Shown here: positions 7,235 through 14,767 of the stretch, piece after piece
How positions within the stretch are numbered: position 1 is the first letter of the stretch
Layout: every line of letters begins with the position of its first letter
From: an uncultured Acidimicrobiia bacterium
Lineage (GTDB): Bacteria > Actinomycetota > Acidimicrobiia > Spongiisociales > UBA5794
Assembly: GCA_913031525.1 (NCBI GenBank)
Contig: CAJWGC010000010.1
Span: forward strand, 1 to 14,871
Length of the DNA: 14,871 bases
Direction of reading: 5' to 3'
Notes under the pieces: generated by a model
What the model saw: the letters and a program-made list of their open reading frames with translations, nothing else
Databases searched by the model: none
Told to the model about the DNA's origin: nothing
Translations under genes and position numbers: made by a program

Positions 7235-9636
7235 TCGATTACACCTTCCGCTTCATAGCGGTCGATAGTCGCTCCGTCGAGTTTCAGAATTTCCCGAAAT
7301 ACGTAAGAGTTGTGTTCGCCAAGCGTGGGCGCACGACGATGTATCCGCCCTGGGGTCTTCGAAAATTTCCACGGTATCCCGAAAACGAACTCGCTACCTA
7401 GGACAGGGTGAATTACAGGGATATAAGCATCGCGGGATCTCAAGTGCTCGTCGAAAAACCGAGCTTCGACTCCGTAGCAAGGAGCGGCGGATACACCCAC
7501 TGCTTGTAGACGCTGTGCAGCCTCCATATCTTGAAACGAAATCGTCCATTTTGCAATCTCCGTATCGAGCTCGTGTCGGTGCTCTGACCTCGAATCGAGG
7601 TCGCGGAAACGATCATCTTCGAGAAGATCTTCACGATCAATCGCCGAACACAAAGCTGCCCATTCTTCTTCCTCGCGAACAGCAATACCCACCCAGCTGT
7701 CTGCAGTAGCACATGGGTAGGTACCATACGGAGCGAAACCTTTCCGGCGATTATCTACCGGACTGGCGACCCTGCCGTTCATCTCGTAGTCAGCAACCAC
7801 CTCGCCCAAAAGAGGCAGCATCGTCTGGAGTTGCCCCGTCTCGATATATTGGCCGACTCCGGTTTCTCGACGATGCCGTATCGCGGCGAGAACGGCTACG
7901 GCAGCGTGCATACCAACATTGGGATCACCAAAAGCTTGCTGGAATCCAATAGGCTCCTCGCCTTCGTAGCCGACGATGCTGTCCAGTCCGCTCAGGCCGT
8001 TGATGGTCGGTCCGTAGCTACGCAAATCCTTGAAAGGTCCAGTTCGACCAGCCGCAGGAAGCGAAACCATAACAATATCGGGACGCACAGAGAGCAGGTC
8101 CTCGTAACCGAGCCCAAGTCTGTCAAGCGCGCCAGTACTCATATTTTCGACCACCACATCGCTTTCAGCGATCAGATTACGGGCCATCTCCAATCCACCT
8201 TCAGTCTTGAGGTTCAAAGTGACGCTGAGCTTGTTTCGATTGACGTTGCTCGCAATCGGATTCTGCTCAGGATCTGGCTTGTCTCCGACGATAGGTCTTC
8301 CCATCCGCATCGGGTCAAGGCGGGTCCGGCTTTCGATCTTGATAACCTCGGCACCGAAGTCAGCGAGGATCTGCCCACAGACTGCCCCCGCCCATGCCCA
8401 TCCAAAGTCAACGACACGAATCCCGGACATTGCATCGCTAGAAGAATCTCCCTTAGAAACAAGGCTAGGAGTAGATACTGTTACTGGCGCAACCTTCAAC
8501 AAGGACTCATTACCTTCTCCGAGCTGAGGAGCACCTTTTCTTACCTTCGCGGGCGTCTCTGACAATTCATAGGGAGGCCTCGATTGGCGGAGAGGGCCAG
8601 CAATAGGATGCTCGATACGTTCCCACCACTGCTCGAAAGCAGGGTCTTCCAAAATGTCGCGTACAGTGTTGACAGGACCGAAAGGAATCTTCGCTTGTTG
8701 GCACATTTCGAAGATCTCTTGTTTCGACTTGTCTGCCATCCACGCTTTGAGATGGCCATCAAGTTCCTCCCAATGACGTTCGTTCATCAACACACGATCT
8801 TGGAAACGTTCGTCCTTTGCCCATTCCGGGCTACCCATAAGTTCAACAAATCGGTTCCATTCACGTCGTTGAATTGCGATCGCTCGTACGTAGCCATCCT
8901 TACAGGGCAGAATCGTGTTGGGATAGGGGCCTCCATGAACGCCCCGGCCAATCCGAGCGAACGATCTGGCTCCATATATAAACTCGATTACTCCCATGCC
9001 GTTTTGAATCGTTGCCCAAACGTCGGATTCCGAGATATCGACGTGCTGCCCACCAGATCCAGCCAATACACCAATCAATGCAGCAGTAGCGGCGTTCAGG
9101 CCCGATTGGTACTCAACAATTGCCAGAGGAGCGCCGAGTAGATAACGATCCTCCAACCCCAGGTAAGTGCAAATTCCTCCGAAAGCTCCCGTCGTGATGT
9201 CGTATCCCTTCCAAGAGCGATACGGTCCCGTATAACCGAAAGGCGTGACCGATGTGACGACAAGATCGCCATTTACAGCTCTGTAGTCCGACGATGTCAA
9301 ACGGTATTCCTCTGCTATTTCGGGCAAGAAAGTATCGATGAGGATGTCTGCGCTCGTTGCCAGGGCAAGCAACGATTCTCGATCAGATTGTTTCGAACAA
9401 TCAAGCACAACACTTCTCTTATTAGCATTGAGATGCAGGAAGAGACCACTGCGCTCAATGTCCGGTGTGTCCCCAGGGTAAGGGCCAACATATCTTGTAT
9501 CGTCGCCGCCAGGAGGCTCGACTTTGATCACATTGGCACCGAGATCTGCTAAAAGCTTTGACGCATAAGCACCCGATATACGTCCACCTACCTCAACAAC
9601 GGTCAGGCCACTCAGCGCTCCTTGCTGATTGTCCAC
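7231..9636 (-). CDS. Fused two-domain class III (CaiB/BaiF) CoA-transferase
   Basis: The 801-residue protein is two CaiB/BaiF domains in one chain; single-domain members have about 400. Domain 1 runs from LSGLTVVEVGG (8-18) to about 375, domain 2 from MSGIRVVDFGW (403-413) to the end, with a low-complexity Ser/Val linker at about 380-402. Each half repeats the family marks: ADLGANVIKVE and ADFGAEVIKIE, NANKRSVVLD (70-79) and NRNKLSVTLN (466-475), FGYTGPYRSWKGYD and AGRTGPFKDLRSYG. By my hand alignment the catalytic aspartate of formyl-CoA transferase falls on Asp205 (HVDISESDVW) in domain 1 but on Gln604 (YIETGQLQT) in domain 2. Domain 1 would then be the active half. Class III enzymes move CoA between carboxylic acids, and some relatives act as racemases or lyases. 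The GTG at 9636 follows the MFS stop by 15 bp, and its TGA overlaps the ligase start, which places it firmly in the operon. Confidence 0.92.
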   Translation of the reverse strand: MDNQQGALSGLTVVEVGGRISGAYASKLLADLGANVIKVEPPGGDDTRYVGPYPGDTPDIERSGLFLHLNANKRSVVLDCSKQSDRESLLALATSADILIDTFLPEIAEEYRLTSSDYRAVNGDLVVTSVTPFGYTGPYRSWKGYDITTGAFGGICTYLGLEDRYLLGAPLAIVEYQSGLNAATAALIGVLAGSGGQHVDISESDVWATIQNGMGVIEFIYGARSFARIGRGVHGGPYPNTILPCKDGYVRAIAIQRREWNRFVELMGSPEWAKDERFQDRVLMNERHWEELDGHLKAWMADKSKQEIFEMCQQAKIPFGPVNTVRDILEDPAFEQWWERIEHPIAGPLRQSRPPYELSETPAKVRKGAPQLGEGNESLLKVAPVTVSTPSLVSKGDSSSDAMSGIRVVDFGWAWAGAVCGQILADFGAEVIKIESRTRLDPMRMGRPIVGDKPDPEQNPIASNVNRNKLSVTLNLKTEGGLEMARNLIAESDVVVENMSTGALDRLGLGYEDLLSVRPDIVMVSLPAAGRTGPFKDLRSYGPTINGLSGLDSIVGYEGEEPIGFQQAFGDPNVGMHAAVAVLAAIRHRRETGVGQYIETGQLQTMLPLLGEVVADYEMNGRVASPVDNRRKGFAPYGTYPCATADSWVGIAVREEEEWAALCSAIDREDLLEDDRFRDLDSRSEHRHELDTEIAKWTISFQDMEAAQRLQAVGVSAAPCYGVEARFFDEHLRSRDAYIPVIHPVLGSEFVFGIPWKFSKTPGRIHRRAPTLGEHNSYVFREILKLDGATIDRYEAEGVIE

Positions 9637-9651
9637 GATCTACTCTTCTCC

Positions 9652-10869
9652 CTACTCGACAACTGTCATTTCATCGCCGATCTCTACGAGACGGCGTTGC
9701 GCCCCTCGAGGGAAGGCGATTATCCCAGCCAAGCAGAAAAGTGCTGCGGCGACAATGAGGCCCCCTGTATATGAATCGACTGCTTCAACAAGCAACCCAA
9801 ACAGAATCGGACCCATAAGGAAACCGACAATCCCAACAAACTGTAGAAGTCCCGAAGCATGGCCGATCTGGTCAAATTTCACCATACGAATCAGGCCGAC
9901 CATTGCCAAAGTTACCCATGCACCGGCAGTAGCTCCGAAGCCGACGACCCCTATCCACAAGATCCAGAATTCAGAATATTCTGCTAAAGCAATGGTCAAC
10001 GAGAAAACAGACGACAAAATCGAAACTATAAAAAGAACTTTGCGTATAGCCATACGACGGTCTGCTAAAGAGCCCCAGGCGAGGCGTGCTACCACACTAA
10101 CCCCACCGAAAATAGCGGTTGTCATACCTGCTACTACCGGAGAAGCATCCAACCTCTCGTAGGTATAGAGAGGAAGATAAAGAACGATGGGTCCAAGTGC
10201 TATAGAGGTGCAGAACCCGTGTATAAGTACCCACCGAAAAGAATTTATTTTTTGTTTCTTTTGGACTGGTTTCTTGCTCGGCTTATCTCTCGGAAGAAAA
10301 AAGCGAGAAGCGAAAAATCCTGCCACACCCAAGGAAGAAACTGAAATCATCGCCCAGCGCCAACCGAAATTTGCGCCCAAGACAGGAAGCGTAATCCCAA
10401 CACCCATTGCCGCTAATTGACCGCCGGAAGACTTAATACCCATATAGAGACCTTGGCGGTGAACAGGGGCATTTGTGGCAAGCATCCGATTGGTAGCAGG
10501 ATTCGCGAGCCCCAACGCTATACCGGGAATGGTGCCGGCAGCCATAACCAACCAGTAGTTCGGAGCTACAGACATCAGGGCCACCCCCAAAGAAACAACA
10601 AGAAACATGAAAAGAATTGCACGTCGGCTGTCGATCCGGTCAACCATCTTTCCGAATCTTGGCGCGGTTATTGCAGCAATTCCGTAGCAACCGATCGTTA
10701 GGAAACCAAGCTGAGCGCGATTAATGCCCAAATCAGACACGATGTACGGTGACAGAGCGCTAACAGCAAAAAGCGTTACCGTGGAAGTTCCCGATGCAAG
10801 CGCTAAAACGCTAGCGAATCCAAGTGGACTTCGGATAGCAGACGATGCTCGACCGGGTGCTTCATTCAC
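9652..10869 (-). CDS. MFS transporter (second of two)
   Basis: This carrier has 405 residues from GTG at 10,869 and about 12 hydrophobic segments. Counted from that start, GKMVDRIDSRRAIL near residues 72-85 is the motif A loop. ANPATNRML, YMGIKSSGGQLAAMG and FGWRWAMISVSS match the corresponding parts of the plus-strand MFS protein in order and spacing, so the two share family. The central cytoplasmic loop (KKPVQKKQKINSF) is unusually lysine-rich and produces a local AT-rich patch around 10,240-10,265. Start choice is uncertain: an in-frame TTG at 10,908 would add 13 residues, but the GTG gives an 8-bp overlap with the ATPase stop (GTGAATGA) in keeping with neighbouring gene joints. Neither start has a strong ribosome-binding site. 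An MFS carrier inside an operon that already encodes an ABC importer suggests a second substrate, export of a product, or two affinities for one compound. Confidence 0.9.
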   Translation of the reverse strand: MNEAPGRASSAIRSPLGFASVLALASGTSTVTLFAVSALSPYIVSDLGINRAQLGFLTIGCYGIAAITAPRFGKMVDRIDSRRAILFMFLVVSLGVALMSVAPNYWLVMAAGTIPGIALGLANPATNRMLATNAPVHRQGLYMGIKSSGGQLAAMGVGITLPVLGANFGWRWAMISVSSLGVAGFFASRFFLPRDKPSKKPVQKKQKINSFRWVLIHGFCTSIALGPIVLYLPLYTYERLDASPVVAGMTTAIFGGVSVVARLAWGSLADRRMAIRKVLFIVSILSSVFSLTIALAEYSEFWILWIGVVGFGATAGAWVTLAMVGLIRMVKFDQIGHASGLLQFVGIVGFLMGPILFGLLVEAVDSYTGGLIVAAALFCLAGIIAFPRGAQRRLVEIGDEMTVVE

Positions 10870-11848
10870 GCAAGTTCGCAGTGAGATCTTCTGAATCGAT
10901 ATCGCCAACTCTTATGCAAGCAACTCGGTGGTTAACACTCACAGCCTCAAGTTCAACTGGCGATTCGGAGCATTTGTCAATCTCCATAGGACATCGTCCA
11001 GAAAGAAAACAGCCCGCGGGAAGCTGAGTGGGGTTCGGAATCTCGCGACCGAGCATGAATCTCTCTATCGAAACCGTCGGATCCGGAGACAACCTCGCAG
11101 ATAGCAATGCTCGGGTATAAGGATGATTCGGATTGTCGAACAGTGTTGTCGTCGGTGCCGTCTCAGAGATCTGGCCCAGGTACATGATCCCGATTCGATC
11201 ACTGATCCACTCGACAGTATGAATATCGTGCGAGATGAAGAGATAGGAAAGCCCGTACTCGGATTGGAGTTCAGAAAGAAGCGTCAATATCTGAGCTTGC
11301 ACAGATACATCGAGCGACGATGTCGGCTCATCAAGCACGATGAAACGCGGTCGGGTGATGATGGCGCGAGCAATACCCACGCGTTGCTGTTGCCCTCCGC
11401 TGAGATCACGGGGATGGCGTTTCGCTAGAGAAGGTTCCAACTGGACACTTTCTAGTGCCCGGAAAGCTCGGTCTCTGACCGCAGATCGGGAATCCTCCAG
11501 CCCTTGTATAACCAGTGGCTCGGCGACTATTGACCCAACCGTCATTCTCGGATTGAGCGATTCATAAGGCTCTTGGAAAACAACAGTCATATCAGATCTG
11601 AGCTTGCGGCGTGCCGAACGAGACAGATCGCTGAGCACCTTCCCATCGAATCGGACTGATCCGGAATCAGGCTCGAGGAGACCCATAGCGAGTCTTCCTA
11701 CGGTGGACTTTCCCGAACCGCTCTCGCCGATCAGACCATAGGTCTCTCCTTCAGCGATGTTGATCGTGACACCGTTGACAGCATGAATGATCGGCCCACG
11801 ACCTCGCTGAAATGTTTTGATCACGTTGTCAATCGACAGGAGCGACAT
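10862..11848 (-). CDS. Dipeptide/oligopeptide-type ABC transporter ATPase (DppF/OppF-like)
   Basis: This 328-residue cytoplasmic ATPase is the second of the pair that powers the importer. Walker A is GESGSGKST at 41-49. The Q-loop is in VVFQEPYESLNPR, the ABC signature is LSGGQQQRV, Walker B is FIVLDEPTSSLD, and the switch histidine is in LFISHDIHTV. The C-terminal extension with NPNHPYTRALL and the spaced cysteines GCFLSGRCP, KCSES and VACI is typical of the Dpp/Opp/nickel family. The open frame extends 48 codons further upstream, to 11,992. I start at ATG 11,848 because family members begin with this LLSIDNVIKTF-like strand, the extra stretch lies over the C-terminal part of the preceding gene, and GAGGAGG stands 9 bases before it. 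It overlaps the end of the preceding ATPase gene by 20 bp and the start of the MFS gene by 8 bp. Confidence 0.93.
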   Translation of the reverse strand: MSLLSIDNVIKTFQRGRGPIIHAVNGVTINIAEGETYGLIGESGSGKSTVGRLAMGLLEPDSGSVRFDGKVLSDLSRSARRKLRSDMTVVFQEPYESLNPRMTVGSIVAEPLVIQGLEDSRSAVRDRAFRALESVQLEPSLAKRHPRDLSGGQQQRVGIARAIITRPRFIVLDEPTSSLDVSVQAQILTLLSELQSEYGLSYLFISHDIHTVEWISDRIGIMYLGQISETAPTTTLFDNPNHPYTRALLSARLSPDPTVSIERFMLGREIPNPTQLPAGCFLSGRCPMEIDKCSESPVELEAVSVNHRVACIRVGDIDSEDLTANLRE

Positions 11849-12832
11849 CAGCCTGCACCTCCTCGATGAGGTCGAGATGGCAGCTAACTGCTCGACTGGA
11901 AACGATGGGGCGCATCGTTGGAACCTCTTCGAGGCACCGTTCATACGCACGTTCGCAACGATCCCGATAAGGACATCCTGGAGGATCATCAATAAGATCA
12001 GGGACTCGACCGGTGAGGGGAATAAGAGGTTCTCCGGCTCGCGGTACCGACTGGATCAGTGCTTTCGTATATGGATGAGCGGGATTAGAGAATACATCAG
12101 GCACAAGGCCCGTTCGACAACTTTCCCCGCATACATCACTACAACCGAATCGCAATATTGCGCCACGACGCCCAGATCATGTGTGACCAACAACATCGAT
12201 CTACCTTCTTCGGTGATAAGTGTTTTCATCAGATCAAGTATCTGTCGTTGCACGGTGACATCTAGAGCAGTCGTCGGTTCGTCAGCAACCACGAGCTTGG
12301 GATCTAGGATCATCGCCATAGCAATCACCACACGCTGAGCCATGCCTCCACTCAATTCATGGGCATAGCCATTGAGGACTCGTTCCGGACCCGAGATCTC
12401 GACATTCTGTAGCATCTCAAGAGCCATTTCATAGCACTCGTCAGAATTCGCAGTCCGATGTGCAGTGATGACGTTGCGAAACTGATCGCGTATCTTGAGA
12501 ATAGGATTCAGAGCGCCCCAGGGATGCTGGGCAACAAACCCAATGCGCGCGCCGCGCAATCGACGTAGTTGCTTTGAGGGCAATGTCAAAAGATCATCGC
12601 CGTCGAAAAAAACGGTACCGGAAATAACCTTCCCAGGAGGTCGAATAAGTCCAAGGATCGAGCGAACCGTGGCTGATTTACCGCACCCCGTCTCTCCTAC
12701 GATCCCAACCAAAGAGCCGGTCTTTACATCAAAGGAAACGTCGTTAACAGCACGAACAACACCGCGGCGCGTATAGAAGCGCGTATTGAGCTCACTAACT
12801 TCTAGCAGCGAAGTTTCTGTTGAATCAAGCAT
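11829..12832 (-). pseudogene. Dipeptide/oligopeptide-type ABC transporter ATPase (DppD/OppD-like), broken by a one-base frameshift
   Basis: Two overlapping frames make up one ATPase. The first frame, from ATG 12,832, carries Walker A GETGCGKSAT, the Q-loop FVAQHPWGALNP, signature LSGGMAQRV, Walker B LVVADEPTTALD and the switch histidine in LLVTHDLGVV. It reads well up to VVVMYAGKVVE and then turns into unrelated residues. The other frame takes up the family sequence immediately: TGLVPDVFSNPAHPYTKAL, then the cysteine-bearing tail GCPYRDRCERAYERC ending at 11,829. Adding one A to GAA near 12,113-12,114 (giving VETGLVPDVF) restores a 334-residue protein, the normal length. So a single base was lost, either in the cell or as a sequencing error. 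It overlaps the permease gene by 8 bp at its start. The in-frame ATG at 12,892 is rejected because it lies inside the permease. If the lesion is real, the importer may lack one ATPase. Confidence 0.88.
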
Positions 12833-13703
12833 CAGACAATGAAGTATCGAAGGTCTTCTCAAGGCCATCAGCAACGAGATGAAGACTGACAATGGCTATA
12901 ACGACCGCCAGCCCCGGGAAAACGGACACCCACCATTGTCCCGAAACGATATTTCCAGCTCCGCTCTGAATCATGGCTCCCCAACTGGCTTCAGGAGGAA
13001 CAATTCCCACACCAATGAAGCTCAGCGCAGCAATGACAATGATCGCATGTGCAGCAGCCAGTGACACCAAAGCAAGGATGATTCCTGAAACATTGGGCAA
13101 CAGATGGCGAAACATGACACGAGAACGCGTCGCTCCGAAAGCTACAGCCGCCTCGACGAATCTGGACTCACGAAGGCTAAGTACCTCGCTACGCACAATC
13201 CTCATAAACCGAGGAATGTTGATAATGGCGATAGCGAGTACCACGTTCTCGATTTCGTTTCCTCTCAAAGTCACAATTGCGACAGCAAGGATGAGCAGTG
13301 GGAAGGCTTGAAAAGCATCGAGACCTCTCATCACTGCTTCGCCGATGCGTCCTTTCGTGCTAGCCATCAAACCGAGCGGTATTCCGATTACCATCGAAAG
13401 CAAGGCACCACCGATGGCAAGTGGTAGATCAAGCCGGGCAGAAACCACTGTTCTGGCAAGAACATCAAAGCCAAACCGGTCAGTACCGAACCAGTGGTCA
13501 GAATTCGGAGGCTTCAATACGGCGGCTGGATCTGGCATCATCGGATCAAAGGGAAGCGGCATGAAAAACGCCGCCAAAATAAACCCAGAAAGTAACGACC
13601 CGCCGATGATCAGACCTGCCTGTCGACGAAGCACAGCGCGCGTGGCAGACCAAGTGCCACGCGACGCAACCCGTGTGGGCTCAATAGCGGAATGATCGCT
13701 CAT
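12825..13703 (-). CDS. Dipeptide/oligopeptide-type ABC transporter permease (DppC/OppC-like)
   Basis: This 292-residue inner-membrane permease has an N-terminal hydrophobic segment at 29-50. It is followed by WFGTDRFGFDVLAR (71-84), the stretch that precedes the permease core in DppC proteins. Further membrane segments lie around 93-114, 133-147, 152-165, 205-232 and 258-280. The EAA loop that contacts the ATPases is EAAVAFGATRSRVMFRHLLPN at 184-204, with the conserved Gly at 190. The start at ATG 13,703 overlaps the stop of the preceding permease in an ATGA, and the gene end overlaps the ATPase start by 8 bp; both joints suggest coupled translation. Substrate specificity lies with the missing binding protein, so calling it a dipeptide transporter would be too specific. 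Confidence 0.94.
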   Translation of the reverse strand: MSDHSAIEPTRVASRGTWSATRAVLRRQAGLIIGGSLLSGFILAAFFMPLPFDPMMPDPAAVLKPPNSDHWFGTDRFGFDVLARTVVSARLDLPLAIGGALLSMVIGIPLGLMASTKGRIGEAVMRGLDAFQAFPLLILAVAIVTLRGNEIENVVLAIAIINIPRFMRIVRSEVLSLRESRFVEAAVAFGATRSRVMFRHLLPNVSGIILALVSLAAAHAIIVIAALSFIGVGIVPPEASWGAMIQSGAGNIVSGQWWVSVFPGLAVVIAIVSLHLVADGLEKTFDTSLSDA

Positions 13704-14278
13704 CCGTGAGTGATCCGAGGGTCTAGATGTACGATCAATAAATCAAGCACAAGAAAGATTATTAGAGCGGCACCTCCCGCCGTGAGAATAAAACCCTGGA
13801 TAATTGGAAGATCAAGTTGAAGCATTGCCTCAAGTGCCCACTGTCCTAGACCCTGCCACGAGAAGATCGTCTCTACAATGGCCGCTCCTCCTACCAACGC
13901 TCCGAAAAGAATCGCGCCGTAAGTGAGAATCGGCGTTCTCGCCGCAATCAGCGCGTAGCCGAACACCTTGCGTTCCGGCAGTCCGCAGGCACGCGCAAAC
14001 TCAATCTGTGGCGCGTTCAGCGCAGCATTTAAAGCGGCACGAGTTGTCTTAGCGAAGTACACGGAGTAGACAATCCCGAGTGCTGCTACAGGCAAAAACA
14101 TATGAGTAACGATCGACCAGAGAAGACCCCAATCTCTAGCGATAACGGCATCCAACAAGAAAAAATTGGTCACAGATGGTGGCGCTGTCTCAATGATATC
14201 GAAACGTCCAATAGGAGAGGGAGCCCACCCAAGAAGGAAAAAAATCACGAAAAGTAGTGGAGTTTGGGATTCAGCAAA
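13700..14278 (-). CDS. Dipeptide/oligopeptide-type ABC transporter permease (DppB/OppB-like), 5' part missing
   Basis: This is the C-terminal half of the first permease; full-length DppB-like proteins have about 310-330 residues, and about 190 are present. Hydrophobic segments and the EAA loop (FARACGLPERKVFGYALIAARTP) are visible, and the tail DLLIVHLDPRI is typical of DppB ends. A GTG at 14,248 would give 182 residues, but it is not a real start: in-frame residues upstream (QTPLLF) still look like the membrane segment before LGW. The frame then meets TGA at 14,279-14,281, where the DNA has already changed to AT-rich sequence of another kind. The gene is therefore cut by the junction somewhere between about 14,255 and 14,278. 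It overlaps the next permease by 4 bp (ATGA). The missing part, and probably the substrate-binding protein gene, lay beyond the junction. Confidence 0.88.
   Translation of the reverse strand, partial: FAESQTPLLFVIFFLLGWAPSPIGRFDIIETAPPSVTNFFLLDAVIARDWGLLWSIVTHMFLPVAALGIVYSVYFAKTTRAALNAALNAPQIEFARACGLPERKVFGYALIAARTPILTYGAILFGALVGGAAIVETIFSWQGLGQWALEAMLQLDLPIIQGFILTAGGAALIIFLVLDLLIVHLDPRITHG
14255..14278. other. Junction between two unrelated DNA segments
   Basis: To the left is permease coding sequence on the minus strand at about 50 % GC. To the right is plus-strand coding sequence at about 28-35 % GC with phage-like small genes. The permease frame and the plus-strand frame overlap only in this interval. 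I see no inverted terminal repeats, target-site duplication, tRNA end or integrase gene, so a chimeric assembly is the simplest explanation. Confidence 0.75.
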
Positions 14279-14474
14279 TCATTTAATTCCTATTACGATG
14301 GGAAGTGCAACAGGAGGTGCTGCTGCAGGAGATATTTTACTCACAACGGCAGCTGCAGGTGCACAGTATGATACTATAACTATGATGTTAGAAGTAAAGA
14401 AAACTGGAGGCTTTAATACACCTAACTATGAAGGTAATATTGGTGCACAATACGATTTAAAAGGTAGGTACTAA
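14274..14474 (+). CDS. C-terminal fragment of an unidentified, possibly phage-encoded protein
   Basis: About 66 codons are open from the junction to a TAA at 14,472-14,474. Upstream of 14,274 the same frame continues, but as the antisense of the permease gene, so that part is not genuine. The fragment reads SANHLIPITMGSATGG, then a small Gly/Ala-rich stretch, then GGFNTPNYEGNIGAQYDLKGRY. An internal ATG at 14,298 could start a 58-residue protein, but no ribosome-binding site favours it. I do not recognise the family. The composition, tight packing and orientation resemble structural-gene clusters of marine tailed phages; this is an impression, not a match. Confidence 0.5.
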   Translation, partial: ANHLIPITMGSATGGAAAGDILLTTAAAGAQYDTITMMLEVKKTGGFNTPNYEGNIGAQYDLKGRY

Positions 14475-14767
14475 TGAAGAGGTTTAAAGAATTCCAAGAC
14501 GAATTACAAGAATTCACAGTTGGTCAAAGAGAGAAAAAAACTGCCTCTGACAGAATGGCACAAAAACGAGATTATAGAAAGAATCGTGCAAAAAAGATTC
14601 AACAAATGAAAAAATATAGAAAATCAGCGGCATATAAAGTAAATCAAAGAAAATCTAAAGTAATGGCAAAAAGAGGTAAAACTGCTACAGGAAGAGATAT
14701 ATCTGTCAGAGGTGGTTCTGGTGCAGCTCAAAGGGCAAAAGAAAAAAAGGCAGAGTTAAAGAAATGA
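14474..14767 (+). CDS. Small, highly basic, probably phage-encoded protein
   Basis: This complete 97-residue ORF starts in a TAATG overlap with the preceding gene and has AGGTAGG just upstream as ribosome-binding site. More than a third of its residues are Lys or Arg. The first 65 residues look helical (MKRFKEFQDELQEF, then KRDYRKNRAKKIQQMKKYRK), followed by a Gly-rich tail (GRDISVRGGSGAAQRAK). It has no membrane segment or signal peptide. Such proteins bind nucleic acid or help assemble virions in phages, but I cannot assign a role. AT-rich codon use sets it apart from every gene left of 14,260. Confidence 0.6.
   Translation: MKRFKEFQDELQEFTVGQREKKTASDRMAQKRDYRKNRAKKIQQMKKYRKSAAYKVNQRKSKVMAKRGKTATGRDISVRGGSGAAQRAKEKKAELKK

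Noticed and set aside
7831..8562. A 243-codon plus-strand ORF opposite the CoA-transferase gene
   Set aside because: Despite its length it has no recognisable motif, and the opposite frame is clearly a conserved CaiB/BaiF protein.
7231..9636. Calling the fused CoA-transferase a DMSP lyase (DddD)
   Set aside because: Only size and domain count support it. The half that should carry the DddD catalytic Asp has Gln, and no BCCT transporter or typical ddd neighbour is present.
11849..11992. A 48-codon N-terminal extension of the second ATPase, beginning at 11,992
   Set aside because: It lies over the C-terminal coding part of the preceding ATPase, has no family resemblance, and a good ribosome-binding site precedes the ATG at 11,848.
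12833..12892. An upstream ATG at 12,892 for the first ATPase
   Set aside because: This stretch codes for the C-terminus of the permease in another frame. Starting at 12,832 gives the usual 8-bp overlap and normal protein length.
14166..14273. The upstream part of the plus-strand ORF that begins at 14,166
   Set aside because: Up to the junction this is the antisense of the permease gene, so the frame is open only by chance and the fused protein is an artefact.
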